Positions 15,998-22,284 of a stretch of 30,248 nt of DNA are shown here, one piece after another. Origin of the DNA: Halpernia sp048269545 (GTDB lineage Bacteria; Bacteroidota; Bacteroidia; Flavobacteriales; Weeksellaceae); the NCBI RefSeq assembly GCF_048269545.1, contig NZ_JBLXIJ010000014.1, positions 1 through 30,248 of the forward strand. Direction: 5' to 3'. Made by a program: the position numbers and the translations under genes. Within the stretch, counting starts at the first letter, position 1, and every line of letters starts with the position of its first letter. The notes beneath the pieces are model-generated. The model ran no database searches. It was not told the origin of the DNA and saw only the letters and a program-made list of their open reading frames with translations.

Positions 15998-16570
15998 TTA
16001 TTTCCTATTAATTGCTGCAATTGCGGCTTCATAATTAGGTTCGTGAGCAATATCTGAAACTTGTTCTTCGTAAATGATTTTCCCTTCTGGATTGATGATT
16101 ACCACTACTCTACTTAATAAACCTTTCATTGCACTATCTGCGATTTTTACGCCATATTTTTCACCAAAATCTGAACGAAAATCCGAAAGCATGGTCACAT
16201 TTTCAATTCCTTCTGCGCCGCAAAATCTTTTTTGTGCAAATGGTAAATCTTTAGAAATACACAAAACTGCCGTATTTGGTAATTTTGCTGCATCTTCATT
16301 AAAATGACGAACCGAAGCGGAACAAACTCCTGTATCTACACTTGGAAAAATATTGAGTAAAACATATTTTCCTTTAAAATCAGCTAATGATTTTTGCTGC
16401 ATTTTGTTATCTGTCAAACTAAAATCTGGCGCTTTTTCTCCAGTTTTTGGTAAAGTTCCTACAATGTGAATTGGTTTTCCACCCATTAAAACTGTAGATT
16501 GTTTCATTTGAGAAAATGCACTGAAGCAAACTCCGAAAAGTAAAGCGGAGAGTAATAATTTCTTTATCAT
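15998..16570 (-). CDS. tpx: Thiol peroxidase with a signal peptide
   Basis: 190 residues. The atypical 2-Cys peroxiredoxin Tpx core is complete: peroxidatic Cys83 in PSVDTGVCSASVRHFN and resolving Cys117 in RFCGAEGIENV, spaced as in the family. It reduces lipid and other hydroperoxides using thioredoxin-like donors. Unusually, the Tpx domain (from about residue 23) is preceded by a clear signal peptide (MIKKLLLSALLFGVCFSAFSQ, 21 residues), so it should be exported to the periplasm. A longer reading would start at a TTG (16588) that overlaps the -7 box, so ATG 16570 is chosen. It is monocistronic with its own terminator. Confidence 0.92.
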   Translation of the reverse strand: MIKKLLLSALLFGVCFSAFSQMKQSTVLMGGKPIHIVGTLPKTGEKAPDFSLTDNKMQQKSLADFKGKYVLLNIFPSVDTGVCSASVRHFNEDAAKLPNTAVLCISKDLPFAQKRFCGAEGIENVTMLSDFRSDFGEKYGVKIADSAMKGLLSRVVVIINPEGKIIYEEQVSDIAHEPNYEAAIAAINRK

Positions 16571-16585
16571 TTTTTTTATTTTGGT

Positions 16586-16593
16586 CAAATTTA
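16586..16593 (-). promoter_or_regulatory. Putative -7 box of tpx
   Basis: On the minus strand TAAATTTG matches TAnnTTTG exactly, 15 bp upstream of the tpx ATG. A TTG 14 bp further upstream is closer than ideal. Confidence 0.45.
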
Positions 16594-16649
16594 ATACTTT
16601 TATTAACCAAAAAACAGGAGAAGTTGATACATTTTATAAATGATGAACA

Positions 16650-16680
16650 AAAAAAAATTCAGATAAACTGAATTTTTTTT
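16650..16680 (-). terminator. Terminator of frr
   Basis: ATTCAG and CTGAAT with flanking A/T runs form a hairpin with poly-T on both strands. It lies just past the frr stop codon. Confidence 0.7.
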
Positions 16681-16735
16681 AAATTTTAATCACTTATTAA
16701 AATACTATTTTAAAGCAAATTTGTAATTTTTCTAT

Positions 16736-17290
16736 TTAAACTTTTAAAATATCTTCTTCTTTTAATTTTAAATTTTCTTCCGCTTTTTTAGAATATTTAT
16801 CCGTCAAAACTTGGATATCTGCTTCTACATTTTTAATTAAATCTTCTGCAATTCCATCTAACTTTTTTAAGTCTTTCATTCCTTCTTGACGCGCATTTCG
16901 AATCGTGATTTTTGTTTGTTCACATTCTGCTTTCGCTTGTTTTGCTAAATCTTTTCTACGTTCTTCCGTTAATGGTGGAACATTTAAAATAATATTTTCA
17001 CCATTATTTGACGGTGCAAAACCTAAATTTGAATTAATAATTGCTTTTTCAATAGCACCAATTGCGGTTTTATCCCATGGTTGAATGGAAATTGTCATCG
17101 CATCTGGAACCATCACATTTGCAACTTGAGCAATTGGCGTCATTGCGCCGTAATATTCTACCATCACATCTTGAACCATTGCTGTAGAAGCTCTTCCCGC
17201 ACGAATTTTTTGAAAAGCGTGTTCTTGGTGTTTTAAAGCAGCGTCCATTTCTTGCGTAACGGACATCACTATAAGTTCTAATTCTTCCAT
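16736..17290 (-). CDS. frr: Ribosome recycling factor
   Basis: A 184-residue RRF that, with EF-G, splits post-termination ribosomes. Diagnostic segments are KIRAGRASTAMVQDVMVEYYG near the N-terminus, ANVMVPDAMTISIQPWDK, and the C-terminal helices PPLTEERRKDLAKQAK. An in-frame ATG at 17320 would add ten residues; MEELELIV at 17290 is the usual start in this phylum and gives the standard family length. It lies 129 bp downstream of pyrH on the same strand, the classic pyrH-frr pairing. Confidence 0.95.
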   Translation of the reverse strand: MEELELIVMSVTQEMDAALKHQEHAFQKIRAGRASTAMVQDVMVEYYGAMTPIAQVANVMVPDAMTISIQPWDKTAIGAIEKAIINSNLGFAPSNNGENIILNVPPLTEERRKDLAKQAKAECEQTKITIRNARQEGMKDLKKLDGIAEDLIKNVEADIQVLTDKYSKKAEENLKLKEEDILKV

Positions 17291-17419
17291 TGTATATTTA
17301 AAATTTGATAATTGACACATTTATATTTAAAGTTTCGGGTTTTAAAAATCGCGAAATTTTAAATCAAAGTTCGCGGAAAATTTCAATAATTATTATTTAG
17401 TCAAAACTTTTTATTAAAA

Positions 17420-18127
17420 TTAAATCGAAACAAGCGTTCCTACAGTTTCACCATTTATAACTTTCATAAGATTACCTTTCTTGTTCATATCAAAAACAAT
17501 GATTGGTAAATTATTTTCGTGGCTTAATGTAAAAGCCGTCATATCCATTACTTTCAGGTTTTTTTTGTAAACCTCATCAAAAGACAATGAATTAAATTTT
17601 ACTGCATCTGCATTTTTTTCAGGATCAGAGTCATAAATTCCATCAACTCTTGTTCCTTTTAGAATAACATCTGCTCCAATTTCTATCGCTCGTAAAGTTG
17701 CAGCTGTATCAGTTGTGAAATAAGGATTTCCAGTTCCTGCTCCAAAAATCACCACTCTTCCTTTTTCTAAATGTCTGGTTGCTTTTCTTTTGATAAATGG
17801 TTCTGCCACTTTGTCCATTTCAATGGCAGATTGAAGTCGGGTATAAATTCCTGCATCTTCTAACGCGCCTTGCAAAGCCATTCCATTAATTACAGTTGCA
17901 AGCATTCCCATATAATCACCTTGAACTCTGTCCATTCCTTTTGCAGCTCCCGCTAAACCACGGAAAATATTTCCGCCACCAATGACGATTGCAACTTGAC
18001 AACCCGCATCTATTGCTTGTTTAATTTCTACTGCATATTCCACCAAACGGTCATTATCAATTCCGTATTGTCGGTTTCCCATTAAAGCTTCGCCGCTCAG
18101 TTTTAATAAAATTCTTTTATATTTCAT
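17420..18127 (-). CDS. pyrH: UMP kinase
   Basis: A 235-residue amino-acid-kinase-fold enzyme that phosphorylates UMP to UDP in pyrimidine synthesis. Conserved elements are YKRILLKLSGEALMG at the start, VIGGGNIFRG around residues 48-57, the GDYMGMLATVINGMALQ block, GTGNPYFTTDTAA around 130-142, and DGIYDSDP around 162-169. It is full length with an ATG start. It is the upstream member of the pyrH-frr pair. An unusually long AT-rich leader (18128-18446) with a tandem duplication precedes it. Confidence 0.96.
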   Translation of the reverse strand: MKYKRILLKLSGEALMGNRQYGIDNDRLVEYAVEIKQAIDAGCQVAIVIGGGNIFRGLAGAAKGMDRVQGDYMGMLATVINGMALQGALEDAGIYTRLQSAIEMDKVAEPFIKRKATRHLEKGRVVIFGAGTGNPYFTTDTAATLRAIEIGADVILKGTRVDGIYDSDPEKNADAVKFNSLSFDEVYKKNLKVMDMTAFTLSHENNLPIIVFDMNKKGNLMKVINGETVGTLVSI

Positions 18128-18136
18128 TTGATTATT

Positions 18137-18302
18137 TTCTATTTTTAATGGTCCAATGTTATTTCTAAATTATTTCTTGTAAATAAATTTTAATTTTTAA
18201 TGAATGTTTTATCTGTTTATTTCTATTTATTTTTAATGGTCAGATGTTACATTCTAAATTATTTTCTTGTAAGTGAATTTTAATTTTTAATGAATGTTTC
18301 AT
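18137..18302 (-). repeat. Imperfect tandem duplication in the pyrH leader
   Basis: Two diverged units of about 80 bp, 18137-18212 and 18221-18302. They share TTTTTAATGGTC, TCTAAATTAT, TTTCTTGTAA and a long common AATTTTAATTTTTAATGAAT-type block. They fill most of the spacer between the presumed pyrH promoter and its ATG. No ORF is seen in 18128-18446. Confidence 0.75.
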
Positions 18303-18345
18303 TTTAATTTATCAGATAATGACTTAGAGAAATTTTTAATTTTTG

Positions 18346-18353
18346 CAAATATA
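18346..18353 (-). promoter_or_regulatory. Putative -7 box of pyrH
   Basis: On the minus strand TATATTTG matches TAnnTTTG exactly. It would give a leader of about 210 nt that includes both duplicated units. No TTG is found at -33; that region instead holds a palindrome (18358-18375). Confidence 0.4.
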
Positions 18354-18357
18354 AGGA

Positions 18358-18375
18358 AACGAGAATAATCTCGTT
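18358..18375. promoter_or_regulatory. Palindrome AACGAGA-N4-TCTCGTT, possible operator
   Basis: A perfect 7+4+7 inverted repeat with no T-run. It lies between the divergent pyrH and porQ genes and overlaps the position where the pyrH -33 element should be. It could bind a dimeric regulator or be a small hairpin; there is no direct evidence of function. Confidence 0.35.
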
Positions 18376-18446
18376 ATATAAATATATTTTTGATGGAGGA
18401 ATTATTTTAAATTAATTCAATTATTTTTGTAAAAATTTTAGCACGT

Positions 18447-19445
18447 TTGAAGAAAAAATTTTCTTTATTTTTTTTAACATTTTCTTTATTTTCTTTCGCT
18501 CAATCAGGCGAGAATGTTTATCCGTTTATGAACATTCCAGTTTCTGCGAGACAAGCCGCTTTGGGAGGTGATGCCATTTCTATTCGGGATTTTGATGTAA
18601 GTTTTTCTGGTATTAATCCGGCTTTGATGAATTTAGACCAAGATCAAAGAATTTCTCTCAATTATGCAAATTATTTAGCGGGTTCTAAATTTGGAACTGT
18701 GGCTTTTGTAAAAGATTTAGGTAGAGGAAATTTAATTAGTTTAAACGCACGTTATATGGATTACGGTTCAACTCCGAGAACCGATGAGAGTTCACAAATT
18801 TCTGGAAATTTCAGTGCGATGGATGCTACAATTGGAGCAGGTTACGCCATGCAATTTGAAGATAATTGGACAATCGGAATGAATTTAAATTTTATTACTT
18901 CAAAGATTGACACTTACACTTCTATGGCAATTGGCGCAAGTGGCGGTGTCACTTATAACAATGAAAAAAGCAAAGAAACGGTTTCACTGGTTTTTAGAAA
19001 TTTCGGATATCAATTTAAACCATTTAATGCCGTTCGAGAAAAATTACCATTTCGAGTGGATTTGGGATACACTAGAATATTAGACGAATTTCCTATAGCT
19101 TTAACGATTACTGCACACGATTTACAACAACTTAATATTTCGCCAGATTACAATATTAATGGACAACCTGTTCGGTGGGCGAGAAAAGTAGCAGATCATT
19201 TTTCCTTTGGTGCAGAGCTTTTTCCAGAGCAAGCTTTTAACATTAGAATTGGTTATAATGTGAAACGTGGAAATGAATTAGCGGTTTTAGACCAAAGAAG
19301 TTTTTCTGGTTTATCGGTTGGTTTTGGAGTGAAAATTTCTTCTTTCCGATTTGATTATTCTCATGTTCGGTATCATAATTCTTCAAATGTGAATCTAATT
19401 GGAATTAGTTTAGATTTAATTGAATTGGGTGGAAATCGCCGTTAA
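18447..19445 (+). CDS. porQ: Type IX secretion system protein PorQ
   Basis: A 332-residue outer-membrane beta-barrel protein. Signal peptide residues run to about 19 (SLFSFAQS). PVSARQAALGGDAISIRDFDVSFSGINPALM near residues 31-62 is the PorQ/PorV-type N-terminal signature, followed by alternating barrel strands to the end. PorQ supports type IX secretion, exclusive to Bacteroidota. The start is TTG at 18447: no in-frame ATG exists upstream of the signal peptide, and the next Met is inside the mature protein. cmk follows after 41 bp, an arrangement common in this phylum. Confidence 0.88.
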   Translation: MKKKFSLFFLTFSLFSFAQSGENVYPFMNIPVSARQAALGGDAISIRDFDVSFSGINPALMNLDQDQRISLNYANYLAGSKFGTVAFVKDLGRGNLISLNARYMDYGSTPRTDESSQISGNFSAMDATIGAGYAMQFEDNWTIGMNLNFITSKIDTYTSMAIGASGGVTYNNEKSKETVSLVFRNFGYQFKPFNAVREKLPFRVDLGYTRILDEFPIALTITAHDLQQLNISPDYNINGQPVRWARKVADHFSFGAELFPEQAFNIRIGYNVKRGNELAVLDQRSFSGLSVGFGVKISSFRFDYSHVRYHNSSNVNLIGISLDLIELGGNRR

Positions 19446-19486
19446 AATCATTTTATTATTAAGAAATTTTTAAGCAAATTTGTGCT

Positions 19487-20155
19487 ATGAGAAAACCGGT
19501 AATTGCCGTAGATGGTTTTTCTTCTACAGGAAAAAGTTCCATTTCAAAAATAATTGCAAAAAATTTAAACCTGGTTCATTTGGATACCGGTTCACTTTAC
19601 CGCGCTTTAACTTATTATGCTCTAAAAAATTGTTTAAATTCTAACAAAGAGATAGATTTAAATTTACTTTTTAAAGATTTTCCCAAAATTGAAATCACTT
19701 TTAAAGAAGAAAATAATGAGTTGAAACTTTATCTAAATGGTGAAAAAATGTCACAAAAAATACGGCAACTTAAAGTAAATAACCACGTAAGTTTTATTGC
19801 AAAACAGCCGGAAGTGAGAGATTTCCTTTTAGATTTACAAAGAAATATTGCGAAAAAAGGCGGTGTAATAATGGACGGAAGAGATATCGGAACTTTTATT
19901 TTACCCCATGCGGATTTTAAATTTTTTCTTACCGCAAGTGTAGAAGAACGCTCCAAAAGAAGACTAAAAGAATTGCAAAATTCTGGTATTGAAACCGATG
20001 AAAAAACGGTGCGCGAAAATTTAATTAAAAGAGATAAAATTGACAGCGAAAGAGAAACCTCTCCTTTAAAACAAGCAGAAGACGCCATTTTAATTGATAA
20101 TACTTTTCTCACAAAAGAAGAAACCATCGCGCTGATTCTTACATATATAAACTAA
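19487..20155 (+). CDS. cmk: (d)CMP kinase
   Basis: A 222-residue P-loop kinase converting CMP and dCMP to the diphosphates. The P-loop is GFSSTGKSS at residues 10-18, an accepted Bacteroidota variant. HLDTGSLYRALTYYAL (about 31-46) and GGVIMDGRDIGTFILPHADFKFFL (about 125-148) are the nucleotide-binding and acceptor motifs. KRDKIDSERETSPLKQAEDA is the C-terminal lid and substrate region. It has an ATG start with CAAATTTG (19475-19482), a one-mismatch -7 box, just before it. Confidence 0.95.
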   Translation: MRKPVIAVDGFSSTGKSSISKIIAKNLNLVHLDTGSLYRALTYYALKNCLNSNKEIDLNLLFKDFPKIEITFKEENNELKLYLNGEKMSQKIRQLKVNNHVSFIAKQPEVRDFLLDLQRNIAKKGGVIMDGRDIGTFILPHADFKFFLTASVEERSKRRLKELQNSGIETDEKTVRENLIKRDKIDSERETSPLKQAEDAILIDNTFLTKEETIALILTYIN

Positions 20156-20186
20156 AGCTGACAAAACACTATTTTTTATGCTTTGG

Positions 20187-20194
20187 TACGTTTG
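20187..20194 (+). promoter_or_regulatory. Putative -7 box of the YtxH gene
   Basis: TACGTTTG is an exact TAnnTTTG match 58 bp before the ATG at 20253. It shows that the longer reading starting at 20178 is not the gene start. Confidence 0.45.
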
Positions 20195-20252
20195 TTGTAA
20201 TTTAAATAATATTAAAAATCGCAAAAATATTATTAACATTAAATTATTAAAC

Positions 20253-20639
20253 ATGTCAAAAAAAGGTAACAATAACGTAGCAGGAGTTTTAGCAGGATTA
20301 TTAGCAGGAGCAGCTGCAGGTGTAGTTTTAGGAATGCTTTACGCACCAGAAGAAGGAGCAGAAACAAGAAAGAAAATTAAATCTAAAGCAAAAGATCTTA
20401 AAGACCAAGCTGCAGATAAATATTGTGAAGTTTCTGAAAAAGCTAAAAACCAATTTCATCAAACTGCAGAAAAAGCAAAAGAAACTTATAGAAATGTTTC
20501 AGATACAGTGAGAGATACCGCAGAAAAAGTAGCGCACAATGTGAAAGATGGTTATGATAAATACAAAGATCAAGCTGCAAGTAAAGTTGCAGATGTTTCT
20601 AAAGATGTAGAAAACGAACTCAATAGTTTGAAATCTTAA
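20253..20639 (+). CDS. YtxH-domain envelope/stress protein
   Basis: A 128-residue protein with one glycine/alanine-rich membrane segment (residues 9-29, GVLAGLLAGAAAGVVLGMLYAP), then APEEGAETRKKIKSKAKDL, the standard YtxH motif. A long charged helical tail of LEA-like repeats (KAKDLKDQAADKY, EKAKETYRNVSDTVRDTAEKV) follows. YtxH proteins are associated with general stress but have no defined biochemical activity. The start MSKKGNNN fits the family; an upstream extension runs through the promoter box. Its terminator at 20664 ends the transcript. Confidence 0.88.
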   Translation: MSKKGNNNVAGVLAGLLAGAAAGVVLGMLYAPEEGAETRKKIKSKAKDLKDQAADKYCEVSEKAKNQFHQTAEKAKETYRNVSDTVRDTAEKVAHNVKDGYDKYKDQAASKVADVSKDVENELNSLKS

Positions 20640-20663
20640 ACTGAAAAGTGTAGCCTTAAAATA

Positions 20664-20694
20664 AAAAGGAACTTATAATGAGTTCCTTTTTTTG
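20664..20694 (+). terminator. Terminator after the YtxH gene
   Basis: A 10-bp perfect stem, AAAAGGAACT with AGTTCCTTTT, around a 7-nt loop, followed by TTT. The upstream ATG that could extend the next ORF (20678) lies in this loop, which argues against that start. Confidence 0.85.
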
Positions 20695-20716
20695 TAACTT
20701 TATAAAAAATTTACTG

Positions 20717-21025
20717 ATGTTCGACTTATTAAAAGAATATGCCTACAAAAGAGCCGACTTACTAAAGATGGAAATTCAGGAGAAAACTGTAACTCTAATT
20801 GGGATGTTTACTTTCTTAATTCTCGCTTTTCTTTCGGCTTTATTTTTTATTATTCTGTTTTTATTTGGTTTGGGGTTTTTAATTGGATCTTACCTTAATA
20901 ATTACGGATACGGATTATTAATTGTTGCTGGTTTTTATTTATTGGTTTTAATTGTTCTTTATATAAAAAGAAACTCAATAAAAAATAGAGTAGCAAATAA
21001 AATACTTGAATCTTTAGATGATTAA
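20717..21025 (+). CDS. Holin-like (Phage_holin_3_6 type) membrane protein
   Basis: A 102-residue protein. The N-terminal amphipathic stretch MFDLLKEYAYKRADLLKMEIQEK is followed by two hydrophobic segments (about residues 25-55 and 60-85) and a basic tail. It matches the bacterial membrane proteins grouped under the holin superfamily 3.6 label, which are usually chromosomal envelope proteins unrelated to phage lysis. The start is placed at 20717 because the longer reading begins in the preceding terminator loop. It is followed after 3 bp by a co-directional gene, so the two are very likely co-transcribed. Confidence 0.8.
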   Translation: MFDLLKEYAYKRADLLKMEIQEKTVTLIGMFTFLILAFLSALFFIILFLFGLGFLIGSYLNNYGYGLLIVAGFYLLVLIVLYIKRNSIKNRVANKILESLDD

Positions 21026-21028
21026 ATC

Positions 21029-21526
21029 ATGGCAAATAAATATGAAAGTCTGCAAGAACTTCGCAGAAAAAAAGCACTTCTGAAAAAAGATATTCTTGAT
21101 ATTGAAGATCTTTTAACCTTTGAAAATACCAAAGAAAGTTTAAGCGTTTTAACGCATGGTTTCACAGACTCTTTTTTGAAAGAAGAAACAAATGATGACG
21201 GAGAAAGTACGGTTTCTTTAAATACCAAAGGAATCGTAAATAGTATTTCCAAAGAAGTGAGAAGCAAAATAATTGATAAAAATAATCTGCTGGATTTTGT
21301 AAAAAGTGATATTGGAACAAGCATTGCAGAAAATGCTATAAAAATTGGTATTGTTGCATTAGTGGGAAATTACGCTAAAAAAAATCTAAATAATAGTAGC
21401 TGGAAAAAGAAAATAATTGGTTTAGCCCTTGTTTATCTAGTTCCCACTATTTTAAAATTTACTCGGGAAAAGCTGGAAGAATTTCAGAAAAACAATAGAG
21501 TAAGTTCTTTAGAACAGCTTATCTAA
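21029..21526 (+). CDS. Conserved-looking hypothetical envelope protein
   Basis: 165 residues, family not recognised. The N-terminal half is charged and helical (ELRRKKALLKKDILDIEDLL). A hydrophobic stretch lies at about 105-118 (KIGIVALVGNYA) and another at about 130-143 (IIGLALVYLVPTIL), and the C-terminus is basic and helical. It starts 3 bp after the holin-like gene. Together with YtxH and the holin-like protein it forms an envelope trio. The function is unknown. Confidence 0.75.
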   Translation: MANKYESLQELRRKKALLKKDILDIEDLLTFENTKESLSVLTHGFTDSFLKEETNDDGESTVSLNTKGIVNSISKEVRSKIIDKNNLLDFVKSDIGTSIAENAIKIGIVALVGNYAKKNLNNSSWKKKIIGLALVYLVPTILKFTREKLEEFQKNNRVSSLEQLI

Positions 21527-21532
21527 AATATT

Positions 21533-21563
21533 AAAACCAGCTCTTTTAGTTGGTTTTATTTTT
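21533..21563. terminator. Shared terminator between convergent genes
   Basis: AAAACCAGCT pairs with AGTTGGTTTT (one G-T wobble) and is followed by a T-rich run. It lies between the hypothetical gene and the convergent RNA methyltransferase; the poly-T favours the plus strand. Confidence 0.7.
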
Positions 21564-22284
21564 TTGAGAAAATATGTCCTAAAATAATTCCTGCTGCCAT
21601 AGAAACATTAAGGCTTTCTGTATTTTGATAATTTCCAAATCTTGGAATTGTAATTTTATGTTGCAAATTTTTAAAAGTATCAGGTCTCATTCCTTTGCCT
21701 TCATTTCCTAAAATTAAATTAAATCGTTCTGGAAATTGGAATTGATAAATATTTTCCCCTTTCATATCAGTTCCAAGATTTGCATTTTCTGTTTCGGCAC
21801 AAAAATCTTCTAAGTTTTTATAACAAATTTTCACACGCAAAAAACTTCCCATACTTGCCATTAAAACTTTCGGATTTAAATAATCTACCGTGTCTTCGCT
21901 GCAAATAATTTGCTCAATTCCAAACCAATCCGCCAAACGAATTATAGTTCCTAAATTTCCGGGATCTTGAATTCCATCTAAAATAATTTGTTTACTAAAT
22001 TCCTGAAACGGACTTTCTAAAGGCAGTTCACACAAAGCCAAAGAATCTTTTGGATGTTGCAGAAAACTTATTTTTTTTAATTCTGCGGGAGAAATTAAAG
22101 AACTTTCTACGTTTCTAATTTTAAGATTTTCTAAATTTAAAGAAAAAATTTCCTTAATTTTAAAGGCAGAATTCGGAATTTCTTGGATAATTTTGTTACC
22201 CTCAACCAAAAACAAATTGTATTTTTGTCTGAACTTCTTTTTATCCAGCGACTGAATAATTTTAATTTTATGAGACGAAAGCAT
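21556..22284 (-). CDS. TrmH/SpoU-family RNA methyltransferase
   Basis: A 242-residue SPOUT enzyme that methylates a ribose in rRNA or tRNA using SAM. The N-terminal substrate-binding domain begins SSHKIKIIQSLDKKKFRQKY with LFLVEGNKII. The C-terminal trefoil-knot domain has motif 1 LDGIQDPGNLGTIIR, motif 2 LILGNEGKGM and motif 3 PRFGNYQNTESLNVSMA. The exact RNA target cannot be told. A longer reading starts from TTG at 22302, within the promoter region, so ATG 22284 is used. Its first codons overlap the tamL start by 15 bp in divergent orientation. Confidence 0.9.
   Translation of the reverse strand: MLSSHKIKIIQSLDKKKFRQKYNLFLVEGNKIIQEIPNSAFKIKEIFSLNLENLKIRNVESSLISPAELKKISFLQHPKDSLALCELPLESPFQEFSKQIILDGIQDPGNLGTIIRLADWFGIEQIICSEDTVDYLNPKVLMASMGSFLRVKICYKNLEDFCAETENANLGTDMKGENIYQFQFPERFNLILGNEGKGMRPDTFKNLQHKITIPRFGNYQNTESLNVSMAAGIILGHIFSKK
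22220..22227 (+). promoter_or_regulatory. Putative -7 box of tamL inside the RNA methyltransferase gene
   Basis: TATTTTTG matches TAnnTTTG exactly, 43 bp before the tamL ATG. A TTTG lies at 22192-22195, a few bases further than ideal. Confidence 0.45.

Noticed and set aside
20717..21025. Prophage lysis holin
   Set aside because: No other phage genes are nearby; this membrane family is common on bacterial chromosomes next to YtxH genes.
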